64,000 nucleotides of DNA from Flaccisagitta enflata (Eukaryota; Chaetognatha; Sagittoidea; Aphragmophora): assembly GCA_965153355.1 (NCBI GenBank), contig OZ231128.1, positions 48,236,001 to 48,300,000 of the forward strand. Reading direction: 5' to 3'. Below the pieces are notes generated by a model that made no database searches, had not been told where the DNA came from, and was given only the letters and a program-made list of their open reading frames with translations. Both the position numbers and the translations under genes were made by a program. Below, in pieces: positions 34,199-47,609 of the stretch (positions are counted from its first letter, which is position 1; each line of letters starts with the position of its first letter).

Positions 34199-34450
34199 AC
34201 AAGGCCGGATACACAGCTACCCTAGTCGCGTGCGGGTGGGCAGGAGCAGTGCTGAAGAAGGTCACTTGGGCATCTGGGCAGGAGCGGTATGCTCAAATAG
34301 CTCAAAAACGCCAAAAAAGTGAAAAAGGGACTGACTGACCGACTGACTAACGGACCGACATAGCAGGGTGTAGAGTCGTGTAGCACGAGACTAAAAAGAA
34401 CAGAGTATCTGACGACCCAACAGACTGACCAACAGCGGGTTATCGAGTTG
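34199..34450 (+). mobile_element. Family B full copy (about 197 bp) plus second tail
   Basis: ACAAGGCCGGATACACAGCT, ACCCTAGTCGCGTGCGGGTG, GGCAGGAGCAGTGCT; core GACTGACTGACCGACTGACT; end GACATAGCAGGGTGTAGAGT, CGTGTAGCACGAGACT (hairpin). A second core and tail (CAACAGACTGACCAACAGCG, GGTTATCGAGTTGC) follows directly. Confidence 0.75.
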
Positions 34451-35070
34451 CAAGGCATGCTATTAAAGATAAACTTACACTGCAGAAAGTGCCTGTGCAG
34501 TCAATGGACAAAACACCATAGGTAAAAAACTCACTCTCTCGACTACGATTCAACTCACTGATAATGAACAGAATGTTGTATAAAACAATCGGTTGTTGAA
34601 ATTACAACCGGCTGTTTTGACTTTCACTAAATAGAACGTTACTTGTTGATTGATATGTCACAACATGTACGTTTATATAAAAAGGAAATTTACTTTCAAT
34701 GCCTAATTTCATTATGATGCAGTTTTAAAAAGAGATTTCTTGTAAATAGTATCAAGTGTGACATGACAAAATTCTCAGAATTTCTTCAGGATTATGAATC
34801 TGCTAATCACATTCTATTCTGTGAAAGTTGGGTTTTGACTGATTTTGTAGCTTACTGCCAGCTGTAATTTTAACAACCACTTTTTGTTAACATCATTCTG
34901 TTTATAACCACTAGATTAGATCAAAGCCAACAGAGTTAGTTCTCTGCGTATATGTTTTGTCCACTGACTGTGTATATCAAATTTTGAGGAGAAAAACGCA
35001 CGGGGTAAATTTTCTTCAATTTCTTTCTATTTTTTTTTTTTTTTTGACTCTTGAGTTAGTCTGTTTGACA
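34451..35070. other. No gene recognised
   Basis: AT-rich sequence without splice-bounded coding potential that I can recognise. Confidence 0.5.

Positions 35071-35110
<40 letters not shown>
35071..35110 (+). repeat. (TC)n microsatellite
   Basis: About 19 TC units. Confidence 0.9.
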
Positions 35111-35113
<3 letters not shown>

Positions 35114-35227
35114 TTCCCTGCCTTTACTATATCAGGGTGTTAGAAACTTTCCTTTTGCCTTTCTGCCTTCTGTCGAAATGTCATTTATCCTTCTTCCTTC
35201 TGGCATTTTTTTTGCGCTTCTCGAGTG

Positions 35228-35560
35228 TCTTTTCTTGAGACTACGATTCTAGGATTGAGAGCAAAGTCTTGTCATTTCCCTGAGACCACAATTCTAGGAT
35301 TGAGAGCAAAGTCTTGTCATTTCCCTGAGACCACAATTCTAGGATTGAGAGCAAAGTATTGTCATTTCCCTGAGACCACGATTCTAGGATTGAGAGCAAA
35401 GTCCTGTGAATTCCCCAAGACCACAATTCCAAGATCGAGAGAAAAACTCATGTCACTTCCCTGAGAAAACAATTTCATGATTAAGAGCAGAATCCGCTAA
35501 TCATCTCAAGACCACAATTTTGATATTGGGAGCAAAATTATGTTCCCATTCTATGACCAA
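35228..35560 (+). repeat. 45-bp tandem repeat
   Basis: About four close copies of GAGACCACAATTCTAGGATT, GAGAGCAAAGTCTTGTCATT, TCCCT (45 bp), decaying into diverged copies to about 35660. The unit is a multiple of 3, so both strands remain open. Treated as non-coding. Confidence 0.85.
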
Positions 35561-35937
35561 AATCAGATGATTGTCAGCAAAAACCTAACCAAAAACCTAA
35601 CAACCATCCTGGTAAGAAAAGTGGAACAATATGTAACACAATTCCAAGATTGAGAGCAAAATCCATCAGTCCCCTCTGGGACCAACACTACGAACTTAAT
35701 CCGATGGTGCATCATCGAATCTATGATAGTCTATCATACGTGTACAATTTCAATACTTGGAGAGATGGGGGGGGGGGGGAGAGACAGCAACGTGACAACC
35801 ATCTTATCAGAGAGACTTTTACAAAGAGCAAAAACCATGTGAATAGAATGACAAAATGTTCTTGCGACTGAAATGAAAAGTCGTTTATCTTTCACGTTTT
35901 ACCCAAAAGGAGTGACGTACGCATCCACTGAATATCT

Positions 35938-35961
35938 CTAGTCGCGTACCACGCGACTATA
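35938..35961. repeat. Solitary family B terminal hairpin
   Basis: TAGTCGCGTACCACGCGACTA: perfect 9-bp arms with a 3-nt loop. This is the cleanest copy of the hairpin that ends family B elements, here without a (GGAC)n core. Confidence 0.75.
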
Positions 35962-35969
35962 CAACCGGC

Positions 35970-36360
35970 TATGTTGCTTTTTCTTTTTCTTTTTCTTTTT
36001 CTTTTTCTTCTCCTTATTCTTCTTCTTCTTCTTCTTCTTCTTCTTCTTCTTCTTCTTCTTCTTCTTCTTCTTCTTCTTCTTCTTCTTCTTCACCTTCTCC
36101 CACCGCTACATACATTCCCTTTTTTTCGTCTTTTCCTTTTTCTTTTCTCTGTCTTTGCTTCATCTTCTTCTTCTTCTTCTTCTTTCTCTTTTTCTTTCTC
36201 TTCTTCTTTTTCTTCTTCTTCTTTCTCTTTTTCCTCTTCTTCTTCGTCTTCTTCTCCTTCTTCTTCTTCTTCTTCTTCTTCTTCTTCTTCTTCTTCTTCT
36301 TCTTCTTCTTCTTCTTCTTCTTCTTCTTCTTCTTCTTCTTCTTCTTCTTCCTTTTTTTCT
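35970..36360 (+). repeat. (TTC)n / (TTTTC)n microsatellites
   Basis: Two long TTC runs (36018-36090 and about 36255-36350) joined by imperfect TTC/TTTC. Only homopolymer shadow ORFs. Confidence 0.95.
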
Positions 36361-36651
36361 TTTACCTCTTCTTTTTCTTCATCTTTTTTGTTCATCTCTC
36401 CTCATGATTCTCCCAATTTCATTCCCCTCTTCATCTCCATTATAGCTCTGAATTGTTTTTCCTGATCCTGTCTTGAATCCACTACTGGCGATTTCTTTGT
36501 GAAGGTTACGCTATTCTGAGTCCTTAACCATAGTCGGATAGGATATATCCTACCATCTTGGCCAAAATAAAAGTCCCACGTATATGGCTAAGTTTTGATG
36601 AAACAACTTAAAAAAACCTTTTAAAATCAGTGACCATTGAAAAGAGCTTAA

Positions 36652-36795
36652 AACAAGGCCGGATACACAGCCAACAGTTGCGAACGGGTGGGCAGGGCTG
36701 GAAATGGGCGTTTTCCCACTTTTCGACTCGATCATTACGGACCGACGGACGGACGGACCGATGGATGGACCGACGGACAAAGCCTCTTATTTGGA
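36652..36795 (+). mobile_element. Family B copy (about 140 bp)
   Basis: ACAAGGCCGGATACACAGCC, GAACGGGTGGGCAGGGCTGG, a GACCGACGGACGGACGGACC core, then GACAAAGCCTCTTAT. 36361-36651 and 36796-37722 hold no gene. Confidence 0.7.
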
Positions 36796-37722
36796 AAAAA
36801 GTCGAAGAATACCTTCGGCTTTTTGAGACCTGCGGAGGAATTCAGTTTTCCCTTTTTCCCTTGTGTCTTTTGGGAAAGTTGGTGCTTTTTTTGGGCCGAA
36901 TGAGCCTACGTATGAAATTAACAGCTAAGAAAGAGCTAATTCTCCTCTTTTAGATGACGCCAAGCAGAATTCTGTGCGATAAATAGTTTTGGAGCTATGA
37001 ATTTTTGAATCTTTTTTTATTCTTTCTCATTTTTTGCATTTTCCTAAAAAACAAGGAATCGAGTTAATTGAAGTCTGTTTGAACTTTGAAATGTCCTAGG
37101 TGATAATAATGCATGCTGGCAGCACAGTCTCTCTCTCATCCGCAACTAAAAATCTTAAAAATGGTTTCATGCAAAGCTCAGTAGCTCAATTTGTTTAGAT
37201 TTAAGAGCTAAAAGAGTAAAATTGTTTACCTCAACAAAAAGCAGAAAATATGCAAAAAATGAGGGGAAAAAATTGACCTGTTTATTTTCACCTTTTCTTG
37301 GCTTATCATGCATGATATAATCATATAAAAATCGGTGACCATCGAAAGAGCTTCAAAAAGTCTTCCTTATGCCGCCAAGCAGATTGTTATAGTTCAAACC
37401 ATTTAGATTTTATATCAAAATGTTTTACTGGGACTTTAATTTTGGCCAAGATGGTATCCGACTCATTCCTAATTTCAAGCCGGACTTTTTAGGTTCGATT
37501 GACACCAACTGCTCTGCTCCTTGTATGAGTATGTTTCCCTCCCCCCTCCCCCTCTTCAATTCCACACTCTTTCCGCCATTTCCATCTCTTTTCTCTCCTT
37601 CACCGGTCTTTACCCCTCTTCCCTCCCTTCCGTCCTTATCACCTCCCCCCCTCTCTTTTTTTTCTTCTCTTTCGCAGTATATCTGGTTTTTTTTCTCTCT
37701 CTCCATCCTAGTCTGACGGTTA

Positions 37723-38005
37723 GGGCGTGTTTCTAGTCGCAGACAATCGCGTTTTTAACGGGCCACTCGGTCGCTTGCTACATTCGTTCACCTGCACCGC
37801 TCACTCCGCTCATTCCGTTCACTCGCTATGCAACGCTCCGCTTCGCTAAGCTCACTTGTCTCGCTTTACTCGCTCGCTCCATTCACAGGCTCACTCACTC
37901 ACTTCGCTCACTCCCTCGTGGGACAGTTGAAATTTATATATGTTCACGCTGTGAACGCGTTCCACGGGAAGAAACGTGTTTTTGGCGGTCACTAGAAACA
38001 CGCCC
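37723..38005. mobile_element. 283-bp PIF/Harbinger-like MITE
   Basis: TTA|GGGCGTGTTTCTAGT at the left and ACTAGAAACACGCCC|TTA at the right: perfect 15-bp TIRs with a 3-bp TTA duplication, the hallmark of PIF/Harbinger. The core is degenerate CGCTCACTCCGCTCATTCCG-type repeat. A related end is at 16681. Confidence 0.85.
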
Positions 38006-38399
38006 TTAGACCAAGATTGGAGCGCGGATCCGATCGCAGGTGCGGATGAAAAGGTGCAGATGCAAAAGGTGGCCCAAGCAAAAGGTCAAAATGTCTCAAC
38101 ACCTTTCAGCCGACCGCAGCAAAGGGCCAAGCGTTGGTTAGCTCGCACGCGGCCTGCGCGCCTCTTTGCTGGCCCTTTTCACTGGTCTTGCACTCGTTGG
38201 CCACATTCACTTTCATTCACACGCTGGCGCACGCAGGCACACGCACTCGCCACGTTCGGGACGATTGCTTCAGAAAAATTGAAGAGAGTGGGAGAAAGAA
38301 AAAACAAGGCCAACACCTTCAAGTCGCTTGCGGGAAAAGAGCCTTGTTAGCCCTCAGTGAGGGCCCCTCACTGACCAGTTACTACGCGCATAACTTTTA
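38006..38399. other. No gene recognised
   Basis: GC-richer stretch with an open frame, but without homology I recognise. CAAGGCCAACACCTTCAAGT near 38305 resembles a family B end. Confidence 0.4.
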
Positions 38400-38495
38400 G
38401 TTTTTAGATGCGTCCGTCAGGAACGCATCTCTATAAGAGGGTCTGTCCGTCCGTCCATCCGTCCGTCCATCCGTCCGTTACGCCTGTGCAAAAAC
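38400..38495 (-). repeat. Family B-related tail and (GTCC)n core
   Basis: GATGCGTCCGTCAGGAACGC, ATCTCTATAAGAGGGTCTGT, then (CCGTCCGTCCAT)n and TACGCCTGTGCAAAAA. Inverse of 27905-28000. Confidence 0.65.
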
Positions 38496-38759
38496 CGAAT
38501 TTCTCAGCTGTTTTTGGCCACGGTGAGATCCAATACTGAAACAAATGATCCACCAACATGTTTTGAGAGCCTTTTCCTCCTGTCTGTTCGTCCATCTGTC
38601 TCTCCATATATGTCACATGATCAATACACATAGGACGGCTTCCCCCCGAAGGCAACATTTGTGTTTCAAAGAAGATCAAAACAGAAAAAATGTATAAATG
38701 AAAATGCAAAAATAAGTGAATAAAGATAATTGAGATGGCTCAGATATAATATTTAAAAG

Positions 38760-39615
<856 letters not shown>

Positions 39616-40172
39616 CAGTAGATCTCGTCTAGACTTGAGATAACAGGGGCAAGCATTGTAGATTATCAAATGAAGCCAGGGGATTGATATTTGGAATATA
39701 GACTAATAAAATGATGCTTTATTGCCCATGATAGTTGGTTGCCATGGAAACGCATTTCCATGTATTTACGCTAAAGTATCAATATTTTGAGAAATTTTTT
39801 GAGGGAACATTTCTTAAAATCAAATTTGCTACAACTTTCCCACAGTATGTTCTGTAAGAATGTCGCTTGTTCAGCGGTTGCTAGGGGTTTTCACACATGG
39901 ATACGCTTCCTAGCAACGGCCAAACGAGCGATATTCTTACAACACATACTGTGGGAAAGTTGTAGCAAATTTAAGCAATGTTCCCTTAAAAAAATTCTCA
40001 AAATATTGATATTTTAGCATAAATACATGGAAATGCGTTTCCATGGCAACCAAGTATCATGGGGAATAAATTATTTCTTTACTAGTTTATATTTCAAATA
40101 TCAACCCTCTAATTTCATTTGTTCTTCCATAGTGCTTGCCCCCGATATCTCAAGTCTAGACGAGATCTACTG
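39616..40172. mobile_element. 557-bp TIR element (TA flanks) inside telomere-like DNA
   Basis: TA|CAGTAGATCTCGTCTAGACT at the left and inverse AGTCTAGACGAGATCTACTG|TA at the right. Arms are complementary over most of the length (CATTTCCATGTATTTA, GGTTGCCATGGAAACG). The centre 39825-39980 (GCTACAACTTTCCCACAGTA..) matches the inner palindrome of 30245-31454, so the two are related subfamilies. It interrupts CCCTAA repeats (39583-39600 and from 40209). Confidence 0.85.
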
Positions 40173-40208
40173 TATCTCCAAAGTGAAAACAAACCCATTC
40201 TCTTACCT

Positions 40209-42410
40209 TAACGGGTTAGGGTTAACCCAAACCCTAACCCTAACCTTCAACTACAACCCTAACCCACAACCCTAACCCTAACCCTCCAAAGTGAAGTCAA
40301 ACCCTACCCTAACCCAACCCTAACCCGCAACATATACCTCCAAAGTGAAGTCTATTCTTAACCCTAACCCGCAACATATGCCTCTAAACTGAAGACCAAC
40401 CCTAACCCTAACCCTAACCCGCAATACATACCTCCAAAGTGATGTCGGGCTGGATTATAAGGTTAGGGTTAGGGTTTGGAGGTTAGGGTTAATGTTTCAC
40501 TTAGTGAGCGACATGTACCCGCTCATGAGCGTCACGGGTTAGGGTTAGGGTTAGAGTTAGCGTTATAAGAAAGTATAGCACTATTACGCTTCGGTTTCAA
40601 ACCCTAACCCTAACCCTTCATTTCAGTAAGATGTAAGTTAAGTCTAACCTTAACCCATGACCCGCAACTTCATCCATATAGTTCAGGGTTAGGGTTTTAA
40701 TTTTGGGATAGATGATAGGGTTAAGGTTATGTTTTTAAGGTAAGGGTTAGAATATGTGGGTTAGGGTTAGCACCCTAACCCTAACCCTTACCCTTTATTT
40801 TATTAAGACATCCCTCCAAAGTCTCACCCTAATCCTTCACTTCAGTAAGTGAAGTCAAACCCTAACCCTAAACTATTTGGATGAAGTTGCGGGATAGGGG
40901 TTAGGGTTAGACCTAATTTTTGAGGGACATAGATCTAACTGAAATTAAGGGTTAGGTTTAGCGTTTTTCTTCACTTTGGAGGGATGTCAAACTGAAATGA
41001 AGGGTTAGGGTTAGGGTTTGACTTCATATAGTGATACGAAGGGTTAGGGTTAGACTTCACTTTAGAGGGACATCTTACTAAAATGAAGGGTTAGGGTTAG
41101 GGTTTTTCTTCACCTACTGAAAAGAAGGATTAGGGTTAGACTTTGGAGGGATGTCTTAATAAAATAAAGGGTAGGGGTTAGGGTTAGGGTGCAAACCCTA
41201 ACCCACATATCCTAACCCTAACCTTAAAAACAAAACCCTAACCCTATCATCTATCCCTAAACTCAAACCCTAACCCTGAACAATATGGATGAAGTTGCAG
41301 GTTATGGGTTAAGGTTAGACTTAACTTCGGTGAGACATCTTACTGAAATGAAGGGTTACGGTTAGGGTTTGACCTTACTTTAAAGGGATGTCCAACTGAA
41401 ATGAAGGGTTAGGGTTAGGGTTTGACTTCACTTTGGCGGGATGTCTTACTAAAATGAAAAGGTTTGGGTTAGGGTTTTACTTCATATAGTGATACAAAGG
41501 GTTAGATTTAAACTTCACTTTGGAGGGACATCTTACTGAAATGAAGGGTTAGGGTTAGGCTTTGACTTCACCTACTGAAATGAAGGGTTAGGGTTAGAGT
41601 TTGACTTCACTTTTGTGGTATGTCCTACTGAAATAAATTGAAAGGTAAGGGTTACGGTTTGACTTCACATAGTGAAAAAAAAGAGTTAGACTTTACTTTT
41701 GAGGGACATCTTACTTACTAAAATGAAAGGTTAGGGTTAGGGTCTTACTTCACTTTGGTGGGATGTCTTACTAAAATGAAGAGGTTAGGGTTAGGGTTTC
41801 ACTTCATATACAAAGGGTTAGGGTCAGACTTAACTTTGGAGGGACATCTTACTGAAATGAAGGGTTAGGGTTAGGGTTTGATTTTAGGGATAGATGATAG
41901 GGTTAGGGTTATGTTTTTAAGGTTAGGGTTGGGATATGTGGGTTAGGGTTAGCATGTTAGGGTTAGGGTTTGAGTTTAAGGATAGATGATAGGGTTAGGG
42001 TTGGAATGAAAAGGTTAAGGTTGAGCTTAGGGATAGGGCAAGATGGTTACGGTTAGAAAGTCTCCAACCCGAACCATAACCCTAAATCACTAACCCTTAC
42101 CAAAACCCACTAACCCTAACCATAACTCTAGCTCTTATCTAACCCACTTTCTCTTTCTGGGTTATAATTAAGGTTAGGGTTAGAGTGGAAATGTAAGAGT
42201 TAGTGGGTTAGGGTTACTTGGTTTGAGTTAGGGTTGGGGTTAGTAAGTCTCCAACCCTGACCCTAAGCCAAACCCTTAAGCTTAACCCAAACCCATTAAC
42301 CCTAACCCAAACCCAACTGAAACCCACTAACCCTTACCTTATCACTGCAACCCTAACCCTAACGCTAACCCTCACAAACTAACTCAACCCTACCAACCAA
42401 AACCAAATTT
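40209..42410. repeat. Interstitial telomere-like repeat block (2.2 kb)
   Basis: Many short runs of GGGTTA and of CCCTAA (2-4 units each) joined by recurring linkers such as CTTACTGAAATGAAGGGTTA and TTGACTTCACTTTGGAGGGA. Orientation switches repeatedly: mainly C-strand at 40209-40440, mixed to 41000, mainly G-strand at 41000-42060, mixed to 42410. The composite unit is roughly 50-70 bp, so this is a telomere-derived satellite rather than a pure telomere stretch. Confidence 0.85.
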
Positions 42411-42433
42411 AGAAACCTAGCGACTCATTTGTT

Positions 42434-45400
42434 GAGTCGACATGAATATTAATTAACAAAACAAAGATGGATGAACAATCACAGAGACTCAGTCATTCAT
42501 GCTCCTCAGATTACTTAAATTATCCAGAGTAGTTTTTAGTTCAATCTTCATCTATCATTCTGTATTCTGAAGGTAGTCGCACACTATGAGTCAATGGGAA
42601 TATTAATTGACACAACATATATGGATGAATATTCACATAGACTCAGTCACTTATACTCCTCAGATTACTTCAATTATCCAGAGTAGTTCTTAGTTCAATC
42701 TTCATCTATCATTCTGTATTCTGAAGGTAGTCACACACTATGAGTCAATGGGAATATTAATTGACACAACATATATGGATGAATATTTACATAGACTCAG
42801 TCACTAATACTCCTCAGATCACTTCAGTTATCCAGAGTAGTTCTTAGTTCAATCTTCATCTATCATTCTGTATTCTGAAGGTAGTCACACACTATGAGTC
42901 AATGGGACTATTAATTGACACAACATAAATGGATGAATATTCACATAGACTCAGTCACTTATACTCCTCAGATTACTTCAATTATCCAGAGTAGTTCTTA
43001 GTTCAATCTTCATCTATCATTCTGTATTCTGAAGGTAGTCACACACTTTGAGTCAATGGGAATATTAATTAACACAACATATATGGATGAATATTCACAT
43101 AGACTCAGTCACTTGTACTCCTCAGATCACTTCAGTTATCCAGGGTAGTTCTTAATTCAATCTTCATCTATCATTCTGTACTCTGAAGGTAATCACACAC
43201 TTTGAGTCAATGGGAATATTAATTGACACAACATATATGGATGAATATTCACATAGACTCAGTCACTTATACTCCTCAGATCACTTCAGTTATCTAAAGT
43301 AGTTCTTAGTTCAATCTTCATCTATCATTCTGTATTCTGAAGGTAGTCACACACTATGAGTCAATGGGAATATTAATTGACGCAACATATATGGATGAAT
43401 ATTCACATAGACTCAGTCACTTATACTCCTCAGATTACTTCAATTATCCAGAGTAGTTCTTAGTTCAATCTTCATCTATCATTCTGTATTCTGAAGGTAG
43501 TCACACACTATGAGTCAATGGGACTATTAATTGACACAACATAAATGGATGAATATTCACATAGACTCAATCACTTATACTCCTCAGATCACTTCAGTTA
43601 TCCAGAGTAGTTCTTAGTTCAATCTTCATCTATCATTCTGTATTCTGAAGGTAGTCACACACTATGAGTCAATGGGACTATTAATTTACACAACATAAAT
43701 GGATGAATATTCACATAGACTCAGTCACTTATACTCCTCAGATCACTTCAGTTATCCAGAGTAGTTCTTAGTTCAATCTTCATCTATCATTCTGTATTCT
43801 GAAGGTAGTCACACACTATGAGTCAATGGGAATATTAATTGACACAACATTTATGGATGAATATTCACACAGACTCAGCCACTTATACTCCTCAGATCAC
43901 TTCAATTATCCAGAGTAGTTCTAAGTTTAATCTTCATCTATCATTCTGTATTCTGGAGGTGGTCACATACTATGAGTCAATGGGAATATTAATTGACACA
44001 ACATATATGGATGAATATTCACATAGACTCAGTCACTTATACTCCTCAGATCACTCCAGTTATCTAAAGTAGTTCTTAGTTCAATCTTCATCTATCATTC
44101 TGTATTCTGAAGGTAATCACGCACTATGAGTCAATGGGAACATTAATTGACGCAACATATATGGATGAATATTCACATAGACTCAGTCACTTATACTCCT
44201 CAGATCACTTCAATTATCCAGAGTAGTTCTTAGTTCAATCTTCATCTATCATTCTGTATTCTGAAGGTAGTCACACACTATGAGTCAATGGGACTATTAA
44301 TTGACACAACATAAATGGATGAATATTCACATAGACTCAGTCACTTATACTCCTCAGATCACTTCAGTTATCCAGAGTAGTTCTTAGTTCAATCTTCATC
44401 TATCATTCTGTATTCTGAAGGTAGTCACACACTATGAGTCAATGGGAATATTAATTGACACAACATTTATGGATGAATATTCACATAGACTCAGCCACTT
44501 ATACTCCTCAGATCACTTCAATTATCCAGAGTAGTTCTAAGTTTAATCTTCATCTATCATTCTGTATTCTGGAGGTAGTCACACACTATGAGTCAATGGG
44601 ACTATTAATTGACACAACATATATGGATGAATATTCACATAGACTCAGTCACTTATACTCCTAAGATCACTTCAGTTATCCAGAGTAGTTCTTAGTTCAA
44701 TCTTCATCTATCATTCTGTATTCTGAAGGTAGTCACACACTTTGAGTCAATGGGAGTATTAATGGACACAACATATATGGATGAATATTCACATAGACTC
44801 AGTCACTTATACTCCTCAGATTACTTCAATTATCCAGAGTAGTTCTTAGTTCAATCTTCATCTATCATTCTGTATTCTGAAGGTAGTCACACACTATGAG
44901 TCAATGGGACTATTAATTGACACAACATAAATGGATGAATATTCACATAGACTCAATCACTTATACTCCTCAGATCACTTCAGTTATCCAGAGTAGTTCC
45001 TAGTTCAATCTTCATCTTTCATTCTGTATTCTGAAGGTAGTCACACACTATGAGTCAGTGGGACTATTAATTTACACAACATGAATGGATGAATATTGAC
45101 ATAGACTCAGTCACTTATACTCCTCAGATCACTTCAGTTATCCAGAGTAGTTCTTAGTTCAATCTTCATCTATCATTCTGTATTCTGAAGGTAGTCACAC
45201 ACTATGAGTCAATGGGAATATTAATTGACACAACATATATGGATGAATATTCACATAGACTCAGTCACTTATACTCCTCAGATCACTTCAATTATCCAGA
45301 GTAGTTCTAAGTTTAATCTTCATCTATCATTCTGTATTCTGAAGGTAGTCACACACTATGAGTCAATGGGACTATTAATTGACACAACATAAATGGATGA

Positions 45401-47360
45401 ATACTTACATAGAGTCAGTCACTTATACTCCTCAGATCACTTCAGTTATCCAGAGTAGTTCTTAGTTCAATCTTCATCTATCATTCTGTATTCTGAAGGT
45501 AGTCACACACTTTGAGTCAATGGGAACATTAATTGACACAACATATATGGATGAATATTTACATTGACTCAGTCACTTATACTCCTCAGATCACTTCAGT
45601 TATCCAGAGTAGTTCTTAGATCAATCCTCACCTGTCAATCTGTAATCTGAAGGTAGTCACACACTTTGAGTCAATGGGAATATTAATTGACACAACATAT
45701 ATGGATGAATATTCACATAGACTCAGTAACTTATACTCCTAAGATCACTTCAGTTATCCAGAGTAGTTCTTAGTTCAATCTTCATCTATCATTCTGTATT
45801 CCAAAGGTAGTCACACACTTTGAGTCAATGGGAGTATCAATTTACACAACATATATGGATGAATATTCACATAGACTCAGTCACTTATACTCCTCAGATT
45901 ACTTCAATTATCCAGAGTAGTTCTTAGTTCAATCTTCATCTATCATTCTGTATTCTGAAGGTAGTCACACACTATGAGTCAATTGGACTATTAATTGACA
46001 CAACATAAATGGATGAATATTCACATAGACTCAATCACTTATACTCCTCAGATCACTTCAGTTATCCAGAGTAGTTCTTAGTTCAATCTTCATCTATCAT
46101 TCTGTATTCTGAATGTAGTCTTACACTACGAGTCAATGGGACGATTAATTGACACAACATAAATGGATGAATATTCACAGAGACTCAGTCACTTATACTC
46201 CTCAGATCACTTCAGTTATCCAGAGTAGTTCTTAGTTCAATCTTCATCTATCATTCTGTATTCTGAAGGTAGTCACACACTATGAGTCAATGGGAATAAT
46301 TGACGCAACATATATGGATGTATATTCACATAGACTCAGTCACTTTTACTCCTCAGATTACTTCAATTATCCAGAGTAGTTCTTAGTTCAATCTTCATCT
46401 ATCATTCTGTATTCTGAAGGTAGTCACACACTCAATGGGAGTATTAATTGACACAACATATATGGATGAATATTCACATAGACTCAGTCACTTATACTCC
46501 TCAGATTACTTCAATTATCCAGAGTAGTTCTTAGTTCAATCTTCATCTATCATTCTGTATTCTGAAGGTAGTCACACACTATGAGTCAATGGGACTATTA
46601 ATTGACACAACATAAATGGATGAATATTCACATAGACTCAATCACTTATATCCCTCAGATCACTTCAGTTATCCAGAGTAGTTCTTAGTTCAATCTTCAT
46701 CTATCATTCTGTATTCTGAAGGTAGTCACACACTATGAGTCAATGGGACTATTAATTGACACAACATAAATGGATGAATATTCACATAGACTCAGTCACT
46801 TTTACTCCTCAGATCACTTCAGTTATCCAGAGTAGTTCTTAGTTCAATCTTCATCTATCATTCTGTATTCTGAAGGTAGTCACACACTATGAGTCAATGG
46901 GACTATTAATTGACACAACATAAATTGATGATTATTCACATAGACTCAGTCACTTTTACTCCTCAGATCACTTCAGTTATCCAGAGTAGTTCTTAGTTCA
47001 ATCTTCATCTATCATTCTGTATTCTGAAGGTAGTCACACACTATAGGTGTGTCTGCATTAATCAGCTTATTCGGATATTTCATTTGAATATAAATATCCG
47101 GATATTTCATGTAGTAAATTTTGTAAATTCACTATGTAGAATATCTGGATATCAATATCCAGATAAAATATCCAAATGATATGGTGAATGCAGACGCACC
47201 CTATGAGTCAATGGGAATATTAATTGACACAACATATATGGATGAATATTCACATAGACTCAGTCACTTATACTCCTCAGATTACTTCAATTATCCAGAG
47301 TAGTTCTAAGTTTAATCTTCATCTATCATTCTGTAAGCTGTATTCTGTAGGCAGTCACAG
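42434..47360 (+). repeat. 154-bp satellite, about 31 copies
   Basis: Head-to-tail units with GAGTCAATGGGAATATTAAT at 42588, 42742, 42896 and 43050, spacing 154 bp. Each unit also carries GATGAATATTCACATAGACT, so its first 57 bp are an imperfect palindrome bounded by GAGTC and GACTC. Copies are highly similar; variant positions (for example GGGAATATT versus GGGACTATT) recur in groups, implying higher-order duplication. First and last units are diverged. Short ORFs within are artefacts. Confidence 0.95.
47045..47200. mobile_element. 156-bp MITE inserted in the satellite
   Basis: Satellite sequence CACACTAT|GAGTCAATGG is interrupted after CTAT (47041-47044), and CTAT is repeated at 47201-47204. 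Inverted ends AGGTGTGTCTGCATTA and GAATGCAGACGCACC; internal TATCCGGATAT/ATATCTGGATAT palindromes. No ORF. Superfamily uncertain. Confidence 0.8.

Positions 47361-47366
<6 letters not shown>

Positions 47367-47457
<91 letters not shown>
47367..47457 (+). repeat. (GA)n microsatellite
   Basis: About 45 GA units directly after the last, diverged satellite copy. Confidence 0.95.
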
Positions 47458-47459
<2 letters not shown>

Positions 47460-47609
47460 AACAAAAACAACAACAACAGTTATGTACATTAACGATTGAG
47501 TCAATGTGAATATTTCATCTTCCTTATTTTATAAAATAATATTTCCATGGACTCATACTGAGGTTCTGCAAAAGATAATGGTCATGACTCTTCTTCAACA
47601 TATCACCCA

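Noticed and set aside
35225-35464. Repeat protein with a 15-residue unit (ETTILGLRAKSCHFP)
   Set aside because: The 45-bp tandem repeat is a multiple of three, so both strands stay open. The decaying flanking copies are not open.
43839-44664. Recurrent short ORFs (MTQHLWMNIH..)
   Set aside because: They are repeated with the 154-bp satellite and broken in most units.
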